The notes: a model not told the origin generated them from the letters alone. A DNA stretch of 64,000 nucleotides from Toxonevra muliebris (GCA_963691655.1 OY829326.1:93799235-93863234), one strand, 5' to 3'; counted from the first letter of the stretch, positions 35,301-43,012 are shown. Made by a program: numbers and translations.

Positions 35301-37442
35301 GATCACAATAATGCTAAGTCGGATAAGTATTTGCAATTGTCACATAATACAAATAATGAAGTTATAAAAAAATCTCAAGATATCAAAGTTTCTGCTAATG
35401 GTATGTGAAATATAAAGTTTGTAAACAAACATCAAGCTATTTTTTGTTTCCCCTTCATCTAGTTTCTTCCAGTCCCATAAAACAAAATGCAAATGTTGCA
35501 GATGCAAGTAAATATCGACATGGATCATCAATAACCAAGAATGACGAACTTTTTCCCAGTCTATCAATGCTGGAAATGGAATTGAAATTAGATGATGTTT
35601 GCTTAGATTATGATGATGAAATCGAAGACGATGCTCTTTCTTTAGCGACATCGTGTTTCAAGTAAGAATATTTATATAATATTTGCTTCGTTAGCTAAAT
35701 AATAAAACAGTTCAATACCTTATAAAATCAAATGACGATGGTTACAACTATATTTATTAGTCATTACTCAACTACTAAAAATGAGTCATTAGTTTGCGAT
35801 TAATATTTGATTTTTTTAATTATTACATTTCACTCTTTAGCCAGATTGGATTTCCTGAAAAATTCAAGATTTTGAGTTATAACAGTTGAAAAGTTACTTT
35901 ACTTTATTCCATTCTTAATTTTGTCTTTTACATCATCATAAAATTTATCATTTCAGTTCACCGGATGAGGATGGATTCTCTGATTCAAAAATAGATGAAG
36001 GGGAGAGCAAAACAACTGATGCTAGCCAACCAATAGATACGGTGAAATCGAGTGACAGTGGCATTGATGCCGTAGTTTCTACAGAACGAATTTCTCAAAG
36101 TACAGCTCCCCAATCCTCAAAGAATAATGACATTCCGAAAGAAGAATGTTATGAAAAGGGTGGTTACTTTTTGCGAAAATTCCGAATTCCCAAAGTGAGT
36201 TGTGCTGAAGTAACTGCAGATTGTAGTAAATCCACTTCTATGGGGAAAAATTCAAAACGAAAAGATGCTGGTCAATCCGATAACAATGAAACATCATGTA
36301 AACAAAAAGAGCAAACAACTGACAGTGCAGATGGAAGCCTCTTTAGAAGATTTAAAATTCCAAAAGTTTCTGTCGAAACTAAACCAAAATGTGATAAATC
36401 GCCGGCGGTTTTATGCACAGAATTGTCAATTCCATTGAACTCCACTGGAATCACTACCAAAAAAAGACATTTCGAAAATATCATGCGCACCGTGCATAAT
36501 GACTGCAGCACAGAAGCAGAAACATCTCAACCTGCGTTGAATTCAGCTGCTTGTATTGCGTCGAATACCTTGCATCATTTGCCGCCATTGACAATGACGG
36601 CAACACCAACAACCACATTTAACATTGCGCCATGTCAAAGAGAAGCAGATGAAATCGAATCAGATGGTTACGTTGCACCGCCACCAGCACATCTCTTAGC
36701 GGAATATGCGAAAATGGGTCGGGGTAAATTTGCGGGGAAGGGTGGTGAAGCTTTGAATCGGGGCACACCTATACAACATATTGCTAAAATATTTGGCGTA
36801 ACCTGTTTGCCATTTTTGGTTGATAAATGCTTTGAACTTGCGGCATGTCCATTTTCACATAATTTTCTTGACGCTGCATTGGTAAAACGTCGGCTCGAGT
36901 TGCTGCCACCTGCTGACGTTAATGCTGCCTATAAATTTATGTACAATCACAAACAATTATTCCGGCGTTACTTTCTCGAGTTCTGCAAAATATACACCAA
37001 TCAGAAAAACTCCAATAAACTGTTGAATATGGTGTATGATTGCGAGCGACGCGTTGAATGTGAACCATTTTTGCGTAGCATATTCTACAGCCTCGTGAAG
37101 TGTGGCTTTAGCAAAATCAACGCGTGTCGTCACATTTTAGCTCGTAATCGCGATGAATCAAAATCAACAATTGATACCTTGGTTAGCTTGATCTTGGAAT
37201 CTGATTGGACCGTGTTCAGCGATCATATTGAACGTTTTTCGAAAATAAAACACTACACTTTTCGCTTTAAAGATCTCAATCAAATGGCAGCAACTGTTTT
37301 GGATGCTAAAAATTCTCGTTTATCACAAATATTTTTCCATTGCCTTTTAATAATTGAGCCAGAGGAATTAGGATTGATACAACAATCACCGATTTTGTTG
37401 CACTTTCTTAAGTTAATCGAGAGCGGCAAAATGCGCCCGTAG
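12973..37442 (+). CDS. Large AT-hook / PxDLS / CCCH-motif nuclear protein, 13 exons, unrecognised family
   Basis: Exons deduced from GT/AG sites: 12973-14394, 27668-28352, 29653-31320, 31393-31554, 31621-31758, 31824-31952, 34285-34470, 34543-34674, 34731-34889, 34945-35097, 35200-35400, 35463-35661, 35957-37442. Together they total 6720 nt, giving 2239 residues and a TAG, with all phases consistent. Visible parts: AT-hook KKRGRKPGTKN near residue 365; VLDLSKK near 575 and PIDLSLK near 610, both CtBP-docking type; acidic, Lys/Asn/Ser-rich disordered region 703-1258; eight-exon repeat array about 1259-1678; duplicated FRIPKVS / FKIPKVS motif; C-x7-C-x5-C-x3-H motif near 2025-2045 followed by about 190 mostly helical residues. 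The start at 12973 is the first ATG of the frame. A nuclear chromatin or transcription role is inferred from motifs alone; I cannot name the family. The first intron is 13.3 kb of transposons. Confidence 0.85.
14566..15412. mobile_element. Foldback/MITE element with TTAAGG termini
   Basis: The left end reads TTAAGGGGGCCTTCTGGTCTAG and the reverse complement of the right end reads TTAAGGCCACCTTCCGGTCTAG, an imperfect terminal inverted repeat with TTAA at both edges, as in piggyBac- or Kolobok-type insertions. Inside is a second, much longer inverted repeat: 14741-14799 pairs with 15013-15075 almost base for base (arms of about 60 bp, loop of about 215 bp). It is built from repeats of TTGGTTATTCATAACCAA type. 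No coding potential. It sits in intron 1 of the large gene and would fold into a hairpin in the pre-mRNA. Confidence 0.75.
15413..16084. other. Intron 1, unassigned stretch
   Basis: Intronic AT-rich DNA between the foldback element and the retrotransposon tail. Short frames on both strands have no recognisable motif. No repeat ends identified. Confidence 0.4.
16232..19042 (-). pseudogene. LINE ORF2: endonuclease-reverse transcriptase, one nonsense codon
   Basis: The frame from 19039 (just after a TAG at 19042-19040) to 16232 is continuous except for one TGA at 17590-17588. The endonuclease part shows LNINSI, the catalytic SET, TGGVLMYI, GDFNINL and a weak SDNET at the usual SDH position. The polymerase part shows SGFRKKHSCETALN, FLDLKRAFETVD, LPQGSVLAPILFLIYINDI, the active-site block INLFADDALI, and YLGVLLDNKL, so both catalytic aspartates are present. 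The TGA lies where related elements have a conserved tryptophan (VPDK-stop-KTSTIIPVEK). A single TGG to TGA change therefore explains the break. It ends CKLLPIR before the tail. A young but inactive copy is the best reading. Confidence 0.85.
19043..20200 (-). pseudogene. LINE ORF1 (gag-like), decayed
   Basis: From the 5' side: a Cys-rich PHD-like start (NYCLKCSNMKRTD ... LKWFCYQ-stop, the stop replacing an expected Cys near 20108); a charged helical region; an RRM-like segment at 19340-19699 (AIIVECKNGEAYDKVQKR ... KIFKIIGLTNKLNEDRIIE); then zinc knuckles at 19260-19045 (CSKCAGNHDVKDC, CFKCVNCC ... NHHAFSRDCPAYKKF). At least two frame changes (near 19740 and near 19262) and one stop disable it. 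It ends at a TAG that is in the same frame as ORF2. Confidence 0.75.
20241..21955. other. Intron 1, unassigned stretch
   Basis: AT-rich intronic DNA. The minus-strand frame at 21320-21559 (79 codons) has no recognisable motif and is not credited. No repeat ends were matched. It could be an older element that I cannot identify. Confidence 0.35.
22527..24100 (-). mobile_element. Tc1-like transposon with IR/DR-type long inverted repeats, defective
   Basis: The outer repeats are GGACAAAACTAAAACACGGA (from 22534) and, on the other strand, GGACAAAACTAAAGCACGAA (ending 24090), both followed by CTCTTCCTTGT or TTCTTCCTTGT. A second internal copy of CGACAAAACTAAAGCACA lies at about 22728-22746, and its inverse lies at 23872-23890. 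Each arm is therefore about 220 bp with a direct repeat at either end, the IR/DR plan known for Minos, S and Sleeping Beauty-type Tc1 elements. The transposase lies on the minus strand between the arms. Confidence 0.85.
22800..23793 (-). pseudogene. Tc1-like transposase, multiply broken
   Basis: Minus-strand pieces follow the order of a Tc1 transposase. The DNA-binding region is at 23793-23530 (SHPKIARNKYSAQFRENILSG ... SHFRASHFLNTKYGGGR ... GTTKREDQAI). RQARLEFVAAHFSWATAKW and then the first catalytic block LLTDESIFN lie at about 23335-23235. The QDNDP-like block is near 23060 (YQHDDDPSTV), and the SPDLNP-like block is strongly eroded. Numerous stops and frame changes make it non-functional. 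Confidence 0.75.
24383..26390 (-). pseudogene. Degraded I/LOA-type non-LTR retrotransposon, antisense, with a MITE inside
   Basis: Read on the minus strand from 26390: a zinc-knuckle end of ORF1 (FGHTAKGCNNSPSC ... HPGKEC), then endonuclease-like sequence at about 26000-25560 (SLHGSDHFPLLTKY matches the SDH block), a linker region rich in basic residues, and reverse transcriptase pieces down to 24400 (PNQSATTLSGYQPISLL before the MITE, LDFEKAFDTVGIHIVLR after it). Stops and frame changes are frequent. It is split by the short TTAA element at 24631-24819. Family below non-LTR is tentative. Confidence 0.6.
24631..24819. mobile_element. 189-bp MITE with TTAA ends inside the non-LTR remnant
   Basis: The left end is TTAACTTATTAAG and the inverse of the right end is TTAACCCATTAAG, with TTAA at both edges. 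The reverse-transcriptase frame of the surrounding element stops at one edge and resumes at the other, which supports a separate insertion. It contains a run of about 20 adenines and no coding sequence. Confidence 0.55.
26690..27185 (+). pseudogene. Tc1/mariner-superfamily transposase fragment
   Basis: Plus-strand pieces read in family order: NIVFSDEKNYQIEQYLNKQ (first catalytic aspartate block, about 26798-26850), PAPALVMVWAAVTAYGRYPP (26920-26980), FLELGVKVN, then after a frame change RPYTFQ-stop-DSAPSHKA (27080-27120, second aspartate block) and NQDWLKDN. The third acidic block is absent, so it is truncated as well as frame-shifted. Unlike the other large elements in this intron it runs in the host gene's direction. 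Confidence 0.7.
27186..27667. other. End of intron 1
   Basis: Non-coding up to the ATTTCAG acceptor at 27661-27667. It contains TTAACCCAATATTGCC at 27387, resembling the ends of the piggyBac-like elements upstream, and just after it a perfect 16-bp palindrome GGTGCCATATGGCACC at 27405-27420. No partner end was found, so it may be a solitary piggyBac-like terminus. Confidence 0.4.
27668..28352 (+). CDS. Exon 2 of the large gene (PxDLS motifs)
   Basis: Starts after ATTTCAG and ends AAAACT|GTAAGT, phase 1. It encodes about residues 475-702. It is rich in Ser, Asn and Pro. Two CtBP-docking type motifs are present: EGVLDLSKK (27964-27990) and GPIDLSLKYK (28070-28099). A short glutamine run follows (28123-28143). 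Near the end DDESDDNFIRRL is acidic. PxDLS motifs recruit the CtBP co-repressor in many Drosophila transcription factors; that this protein does so is inference. Confidence 0.85.
28427..29584 (-). mobile_element. Tc1-like transposon, defective, in intron 2
   Basis: The terminal repeats share GGACATATAAATGGCACAA, left at 28434-28452 and inverted at right at about 29558-29577, with CAGC outermost at both ends. On the minus strand the transposase pieces are FMQDNDPKHSSK (about 28925-28960, second catalytic aspartate) and, after a frame change, WLGQSTDLNPTENLW (28855-28815, third acidic block), followed by the usual C-terminal tail (CGAVIKNKGYSTKYELFK). A left-arm inner copy of the repeat (ACACATGAATGGCACAACC) lies at 28597-28615. 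It is inactive because of stops and frame shifts. It fills nearly all of the 1.3-kb intron. Confidence 0.85.
29653..31320 (+). CDS. Exon 3 of the large gene (acidic disordered exon)
   Basis: Begins after TTGTTTAG (phase 1) and ends AACTCAAATA|GTAAGT (phase 1). It encodes about 556 residues dominated by Asp, Glu, Asn, Lys and Ser with no hydrophobic core, so probably disordered. Its last 35 residues (DCLQLSNKNNN ... EGSQESVNSN) resemble the module repeated in the next eight exons and may be the founder copy. A long frame on the opposite strand (29768-30487) is a composition shadow. Confidence 0.85.
32190..33225. repeat. Region bounded by CCGAAACC-type repeats in the array intron
   Basis: 32205-32340 contains clustered GAAACCG, AACCGTAACCG and GGAACCGG units. 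A second cluster, ACCGTAACCGGAACGAAACCGAAACC, lies at 33187-33213 in the same orientation. Such subterminal repeat clusters are typical of hAT-type non-autonomous elements. I could not define clean inverted ends or a target duplication, so the class is a guess. No coding sequence between them. Confidence 0.4.
33233..33420. mobile_element. Short MITE-like inverted-repeat element
   Basis: The left side reads AGCTGTAAAAGAATGCAATCATTTG and the inverse of the right side reads GGCTGCAGTCAAAAGATTGCATTCAAATG. They match over about 25 bases with small gaps. Length about 190 bp, no coding potential. It lies in the long intron of the exon array. Confidence 0.5.
33485..34008 (-). mobile_element. IS630/Tc1-mariner-type element with TA duplication, internally deleted
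   Basis: The left end is CAGTGTTGGTCATATTGGGT and the inverse of the right end is CTGGGTTGGCCATATTAGGT, both continuing GGACCCAT. TA flanks both ends (33483-33484 and 34009-34010). On the minus strand at about 33840-33650 the sequence PRSPDLTPPNFFLWGYL, then KPRTLDEPKANIRQEISA, is the C-terminal third of a DDE transposase, with the acidic residue in the SPDL block. The rest of the transposase is missing. Confidence 0.75.
35463..37442 (+). CDS. Exons 12-13 of the large gene (FRIPKVS motifs and CCCH C-terminal domain)
   Basis: Exon 12 (35463-35661) joins exon 13 (35957-37442) with phase 2, giving CFNSPDEDGFSDSKIDEG. Exon 13 contains GYFLRKFRIPKVS (36162-36200) and GSLFRRFKIPKVS (36334-36372), a duplicated motif about 57 residues apart. 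After a Pro/Thr linker comes the conserved-looking C-terminal region. Its motif CLPFLVDKCFELAACPFSH (about 36802-36858) has C-x7-C-x5-C-x3-H spacing as in CCCH zinc fingers. It is followed by helical sequence (LVKRRLELLPPADVNAAYKF ... FHCLLIIEPEELGLIQQSPI) to the TAG. CCCH fingers usually bind RNA; that role is inference here. Confidence 0.85.
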
Positions 37443-38140
37443 CAGTAAGCAAGCTTGTCATCATTCAACACGAGCCTAAAGTGTTGATCATTTAAGCTGT
37501 GTTTATGTACGAAGACGGTAAGTGTTTATCAGCAGGATCTGTCAATATTATATTCAGAAAACAATTTCTTTTAAATTGTATTTTTATCACCACTATAATT
37601 TCCTAACATAAATATTTTATTCTTTATAAAAAAGAATGTTCAAATTAGCAGTATTATACAAAAGAAATCCTCCTTTCATTTCAGATTTACCTTATTGTAA
37701 AGGTATTGAATTATACTAATCAGGATTTTTTATTTCAATTCAAAGGAATTCTCAATTCATTTGTTAACCGTAATTATTAAAATTTATACTTTTCTAAAAG
37801 TACTAAATGAATTTGCTTGTTCCACATATATTTCTATTTGGTCCAAAATGTATTTGTATTTTTTTTTTTTTTTTTTATCAAAAGGAATTAAAAAAAAAGT
37901 AAATGAAAAGTAAACAAATAAAAGTACAACATTTTTTTCAATATCGTTTTTTTGTTTTTGTTTACGGATTATAGTCTTACGCCAACTCATATCTGATCTT
38001 CATATAAGATGAATTAAATGAAAATGACTAAAATCAGATTAATCCAGTTGTCGTCGGTCCGAGGATTCCGCAACTATCTTAAAACTAAAAAAAAATATGG
38101 ATTTAGCTTGTTTGTTCATCGGTTATATTTCATTTAGGAA
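37443..38140 (+). other. 3' untranslated and downstream region of the large gene
   Basis: No coding sequence. An AATAAA lies at 37916, following a run of about 19 thymines (37859-37877). This is a plausible but unproven polyadenylation signal about 0.47 kb after the stop. Confidence 0.4.
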
Positions 38141-38149
38141 CATAAAATA

Positions 38150-38740
38150 TCAAGAAATTCTGTCTCTAAATTCATCTACTTTTCTTGCGCCAGGTTGTTT
38201 TCTTGGGTTTTCGGAAAGTATCATCCAACCAGCTGTATTTCTTTATCTCGATTTTCGTTACGAATCGTAGTTTGTTCAATTTATTTCCATAGCTCTACAG
38301 TATTAATAGTTTTGGTCTGACGAAGGACGTTTTAACATTTTTAATACGGTTCGCGAAAATTCTCTGAGCACGTGAACTGATAAACATATTCGCTACGCTC
38401 TTCCTTTTGTAATCAATAGGAAGGGATCCATTTCCTAAAAAACTTTAACAATTTTTGCTAGAACGCCCAGTGCTTTATAAGCGCCCATATGCTATTTCTA
38501 GGTAGTCAAATGCTTTATAATCTACAAAACCATGTGAAGCGGAAAATTATATTCGACAGATTGCTCAATGAAAATGAGCATCTTGTTAATATGGTCCAGC
38601 ATGACCATGACCTAGACGACTGAAATCCTACCTAATTTGTCGAGATGTTTCAATATTATCGTAGACAAGAATCTTATTGAAGATTTTACAGACTACTGAA
38701 TTTGCTGTTTAATTTTATTTTATAATACTCGACTATTTTA
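38150..38740 (-). pseudogene. Heavily decayed non-LTR reverse transcriptase remnant
   Basis: On the minus strand, scattered short blocks in several frames resemble a non-LTR polymerase: FVDYKAFDYLEIA near 38540-38500 (the FxDxxKAFD block), and near 38290-38180 a piece reading LRFVTKIEIKKYSWLDDTFRKPK, like the end of LINE ORF2. Many stops intervene. Weak evidence, but the order is right. Confidence 0.45.
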
Positions 38741-39032
38741 AAATGTTGTGACTAGCGCTCTTAGTAATAAGGGCACGATTTTAGTTCCAGTGCCATTTTT
38801 CAAGAGAAAAAATCGATATCTCGCTCAGTTGACAAAATATAAGGCGCCAAAGTTCGAATCAGACGGTTTCATATTGAATATTTTATCGATTTTTGTTTCT
38901 CTTACACAATTTTTTAATTTGCCTTAATCGATCAGAATATAGTGTCAAATAAGTTAGCCACAGGGACTAAAATCTTCCCTAATAAGATTTAATCTTGTAG
39001 CATTAGGATATTACTCAATTAAATAAAACATA

Positions 39033-39994
39033 CCACCTTGTTCAAAACGTTCCCGGAATAACCACCGTGTGGCGCTCCCATCGTTCCGATTTAAATTCTG
39101 TTTTTTTTTTGTTAAGTTGGTACATCTGTTGATATTCCCTCTAAATCTTAAGGCCATAGCTTGACATTTGCAAAAGTTATGTAGCCAAGAGTGTTTGGTC
39201 AATAACCGTCCAAGACATTTTGGTTAATGATTTGGGTTTCCGTCGTGTAGCAGCAAAGTTGGTGCCAAAAAAACGTGTTGACGTCGCAAAAGACATGAAT
39301 TGCGAGACTGAGTCCGATCCCACATTCATCAAAAGGATCATTACTGGAGACGAGACGTGGGTTTATGAGTACGACACGCAATCCAGACATCAGGCAAGTG
39401 ATTGGCGTTCACCAAATTAGCCGAGACCAACAAACCATGTCGTTTTCAGTCAAAAAAGAAGGCAATGCTCACGGTTTTCATGGATTACAACGGTGTAGTG
39501 CATCATGAATTTTTGCTAGAAGGCCAGACAGTAAACAAATAGTACTATGTGGGCGTTATGAAACGTTTGCGTGAAGCCATTCGCCGAAAGAGACCAGAAT
39601 TGTGGACAGAAAACTCGTGGATTTTGCACCATGATAACGCACCGTCGCACAATGCCATCATTATTTGTAATTTTTTGACGAAAAATGCAACAAATATTAT
39701 CCAACAGCCACCGAATTCACCTGATTTGACTCCCTGTGACTTCTTTCTGTTCAATCGAGTTAAAAAACCATTACGGGGGACGCGTTTCAGCAGCCGAGAG
39801 AAAGTAATGGAAAAACCGCAGGAAGCACTGATGGACATACCGAATATAAAAAATTTTTCGAGGATTGGATCAAGCGCTGTTTTGTTTGTTTCAGTCGATG
39901 GGGATTACTTTGAAGGGGGCAATATAGATTTAGATGAATAAACTTGTATTTTTAATTTTCTGAATAAATTCCGGGAACTTTTTGATCAAGGTGG
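39033..39994 (+). mobile_element. Mariner element copy 1, N-terminal half of transposase deleted
   Basis: The ends CCACCTTGTTCAAAACGTTCCCGG and, inverted, CCACCTTGATCAAAAAGTTCCCGG are flanked by TA (39031-39032 and 39995-39996). At 962 bp it is shorter than a full mariner (about 1.3 kb). Transposase pieces: ILVNDLGFRRVAAKLVPKK, IITGDETWVYEYD (first catalytic Asp), a frame change near 39415, then 39549-39941 with HHDNAPSHNA (second Asp) and NSPDLTPCDFFLFNRVKK (third Asp). The N-terminal helix-turn-helix region is missing across a junction near 39195-39215. Compare copy 2, which keeps the part lost here. Confidence 0.9.
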
Positions 39995-40808
39995 TATAAA
40001 AAATAAATTAAATGATATTCTTTTTCAATTTTATAATTTGGGGCTCACTTAAAGTATGATTTAAACATTCAGCAGAAACCCTATCTATATATAGCTTTAA
40101 GGATTTCACAATATGTTGGTGCGTCAGAAAATTGGATACGATGTGACCACCATCCTTAGATGGTAAATTTCAGTGTTTTATGCCTTGAGTGGTTTTCAAA
40201 ATATCATTCTATGAATTTTGCAGGTTGGTTCGGTTCTGCTGTTTACGCTCTGTCTGAACATGCAGCGTAAAATTTGATGTCGCCTTTCAAAGATTTCACT
40301 TTTGTTAACTGCTGTTATTTTGGTTTGGTCCAACTGAAATAAAGCAAAATCTGTTAAGTTCAAGTTCATCAAACAACGGGCGGTTCAATTCAAAACCTGT
40401 TTCCATCCACTATTATAATAATTTTTTTATTATATTCATTTATTTATAGCCAATGGTTTATAGAAAGTGTTATAAGTTTTCGGGTGATTTTAAATTCCTG
40501 GGTTATTTTTCTTTAGGGGGTTGAAAATTAATGTTTTATATGAACTCAGCCCATATTTTACCTCTAATGAGCGCTATAAAATATTATAGATGCCGCATTT
40601 TGTTTGTCTAAATATCTGTTCGAGTTTCATATGGACAACCATAATCTGCTGTGTTCTGCCCAAGAATTTTCTTAAACTACAAATGCACAGACTACGTTCG
40701 TTTGTTAGAATAATTTCATACAAATGAAGCGATCTTACAAATTAGAATATTTACTGCCAATATTAAACAAACATTTTCTTAATTGCGTGATACGAGTAAG
40801 CGTACAAT
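39995..40808. other. Gap between mariner copy 1 and Dph7
   Basis: No gene. On the minus strand this lies 3' of Dph7. TTTATT at 40439-40444 reads AATAAA on that strand and could serve as a distal polyadenylation signal. Confidence 0.4.
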
Positions 40809-41897
40809 TTAATGTTCATAATTTTGTTTCATACTAGCAATACAAAGTTTATGATCGTAAAATGAACACGTTGCCATATACAATTCTTCGTCATCATTTT
40901 TCACATTCTGACACCAGTCGGCACCATAGCAAATACTCTCGTGCTCATCATATTCGCCAATCAATTTAGGATTCTGCAAATTATCTCCCTCTAACTGTAC
41001 AACGCTAAAGTTCTTATACATGCACGCTACCAATAAAAGATCACGATTTAATGGATCCAATTTTAAACGCCATATGCCACCATTGAGATTTAGCTCCCCC
41101 AATGGTTGTTTCATTCTGCGTGTATCGAATATACGCAGATGCTCGTCATAACTTCCTGTCAAAAGAACGTGTTCTCGCTTTGGATGACTCAGCAGGCATG
41201 TTACCCCAGCTGAGTGTGACTTATTTGTCAACAAGCGATCATATGAACGCAGATCATAAGCGTGCAATAGTAAATCATCACCACCTGTATAAACACGATT
41301 CGGATCCCATTTGTCGAAAGCACATATCCAAGCTTCAAAGCTGTGCGCCGACCAGGTGTGAAGTTTGTTTAACTTGGTCTCAAGCTCAGCGTACTCAATG
41401 AGACTTATTTCACCTTTCGAGTCTGAGGTCAATATTTGACGGGTGCTCTGAATGCCACTCTCTGAATTAGGTTGCCAATTCCAGTCCAACGATAAGGCTA
41501 ATAAATTTTCATTTTCTGGATTTAAATTTAAGCTAGAAAGTAATAAAAGCTTATTTGCCTCTAATTCATATACATCGATTTGACCGAGCGCATTAGCTGT
41601 TGCCAATATTGGTGGTCTTTGTTGATTGTCCGACTGACTGCGGTACAACCATTTCATATCAAGTATGGCTGCAGTCTCCAAACGTTGCAGTTCATTAAGT
41701 TCCTTTGTAACTGTGTCGAATTTAAAAAGGTAAATACGACCTTTGCGCTGTGAAGATGGAGCAGCAGTTTCACTTTTATTTTCTTCTAACTGATAAGTTC
41801 CACATACGAAATATGATCGATATTCAGGATGAGGACACCATTCAATTGAATCAGCTGAGTATTCCGTGTCGATGGAATGCAACGTCGTGAATGCCAT
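40809..41897 (-). CDS. Dph7: Diphthine methyltransferase (WD40 protein)
   Basis: Single-exon frame of 362 residues, start MAFTTLHSIDTEYSADSIEW, stop at 40809. Dph7 (WDR85) is a WD40-propeller enzyme that demethylates diphthine methyl ester on elongation factor 2, allowing the last amidation step of diphthamide synthesis in the cytosol. The sequence shows the family's opening (YSADSIEWCPH ... YFVCGTYQLEE), a GRIYLFKFD strand, and repeat units ending with HTWSAHSFEAWICAFD, the strongly conserved VYTGGDDLLLHAYDLR, HSAGVTCLLSHP, LTGSYDEHLRIFDTR, GGIWRLKLDP and HESICYGADWC, then CSFYDHKLCIA. Length matches the insect orthologs. No introns and no disabling changes. The strand is opposite to the large gene. 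Confidence 0.94.
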   Translation of the reverse strand: MAFTTLHSIDTEYSADSIEWCPHPEYRSYFVCGTYQLEENKSETAAPSSQRKGRIYLFKFDTVTKELNELQRLETAAILDMKWLYRSQSDNQQRPPILATANALGQIDVYELEANKLLLLSSLNLNPENENLLALSLDWNWQPNSESGIQSTRQILTSDSKGEISLIEYAELETKLNKLHTWSAHSFEAWICAFDKWDPNRVYTGGDDLLLHAYDLRSYDRLLTNKSHSAGVTCLLSHPKREHVLLTGSYDEHLRIFDTRRMKQPLGELNLNGGIWRLKLDPLNRDLLLVACMYKNFSVVQLEGDNLQNPKLIGEYDEHESICYGADWCQNVKNDDEELYMATCSFYDHKLCIASMKQNYEH

Positions 41898-42050
41898 CTA
41901 GAAGGGAGAAATCGAATACATACATATATTAGAGCAAGAATACACTGAAGCATCCGATATACTAAAAAAAAATTAATGACTAATGCTATTTACAAAACTA
42001 TGACGTCTTGTTGCGCTGGGAAATCAAATTAAATAAAATTGGAATCTGGA

Positions 42051-42422
42051 ATAGAGTTGCCATTTTCATTCTATTTCTATCCCAGGACAAATTTTCGTAA
42101 TCCAAAAAATAAACGGGACTTGAATTTTTTTTCCCCGGGACACAGAATAGCAACTAATTTGTTGTGTATAGTTTAAAAATCTAATTTTAACAAATATTTA
42201 ATTTACATAAAATTGTTACATTTAAAATTTTTTTAAATTCTTTATTATATTAAAATATTCAATCTGGATTGCCATTAAAAAGTAAGTACTAAGTAACAAA
42301 ATTGTAATCCGTTTATGAGTGGATATTAACATATTTTTAAACGTGAAAACAAAAACTAAAATTCCAAAAGACCCGGCGGGACATTTATAAATTAATGAAA
42401 AATCCGACGTTTGGCAACACTA
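42051..42422. mobile_element. Small hAT-like non-autonomous element
   Basis: The left end has TAGAGTTGCCA and the inverse of the right end has TAGTGTTGCCA. It is flanked by AATCTGGA (42043-42050) and GATCTGGA (42423-42430), a 7-of-8 match that fits a hAT 8-bp target duplication. Internal sequence includes GGGACA motifs and no reading frame. Confidence 0.5.
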
Positions 42423-42430
42423 GATCTGGA

Positions 42431-43012
42431 TGTTTTTTGTTTCCAAAAGTTCGTAGAATTATAAAGAATCTCTTAGAATGAGAATCTGACGGAGCTTAAA
42501 TTTACAGGCATGTGTATTAAGAAAATAGTGTTCTATAAGTAATCGTATTAGTGCACTGGTGATTCCTCGGTTTTAGTTCAACAAGAATGTCAAAGTTTTG
42601 AAGAAGAATTAATGGAAGAATATTTGTGACCTGTGAGTGAGACCAAGATCTATTTATTTGCATGCAGCATCATTATGTGCGAACTATTTGAAGAGATCTC
42701 TGTCGCCACCATAGATAGATTCCAGACCAAAGACGAAGGCTGATTGGTCAGGGTTCTCGTTCCCTTCCTAGCCGCAATGTGCTGGTGTCCAATCAAGAAT
42801 AACTAGCTGATAATTTTTATAAAGTTTTTGTTTTCTCAAGAACTAGCTTAGGCATTAATAAAGAGGAGTTCAAAGCTTTGAGCGCAGCTTAGCTACCTGA
42901 GTAGATAAGTATGATCCAGTCGCGAAACTTAAGAAATGGATTGATTCTGGCATTGAGATCGCAAAGATTTCTGCTTGAAAAACGAACGTTAGGTTACTCA
43001 TGTAATTCAATA
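42431..43012. other. Unassigned intergenic
   Basis: No protein-like frame or matched repeat ends seen. Confidence 0.35.

Larger units (their letters stand above)
31393..35400 (+). repeat. Tandem array of eight homologous small exons (exons 4-11), all phase 1-1
   Basis: Exons 31393-31554, 31621-31758, 31824-31952, 34285-34470, 34543-34674, 34731-34889, 34945-35097 and 35200-35400 encode 54, 46, 43, 62, 44, 53, 51 and 67 residues. Each begins with a split codon (usually G|TT, G|AT or G|CT) and ends with a split glycine G|GT. The shared module is: short Ser/Pro start, (K)QNLND(V/A)DA, an acidic spacer with Cys or Asp, LQLSE, then ESQ(D/N)xx(I/M)SxG. Introns between them are 55-102 bp except one of 2332 bp that was enlarged by mobile DNA. 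Exon 12 starts with the same motif (SSPIKQNANVADA), and exon 3 ends with the other half. This is tandem exon duplication; function is unknown. Confidence 0.88.

Noticed and set aside
41102..41401. 99-codon plus-strand frame inside Dph7
   Set aside because: Antisense to the conserved WD40 coding sequence.
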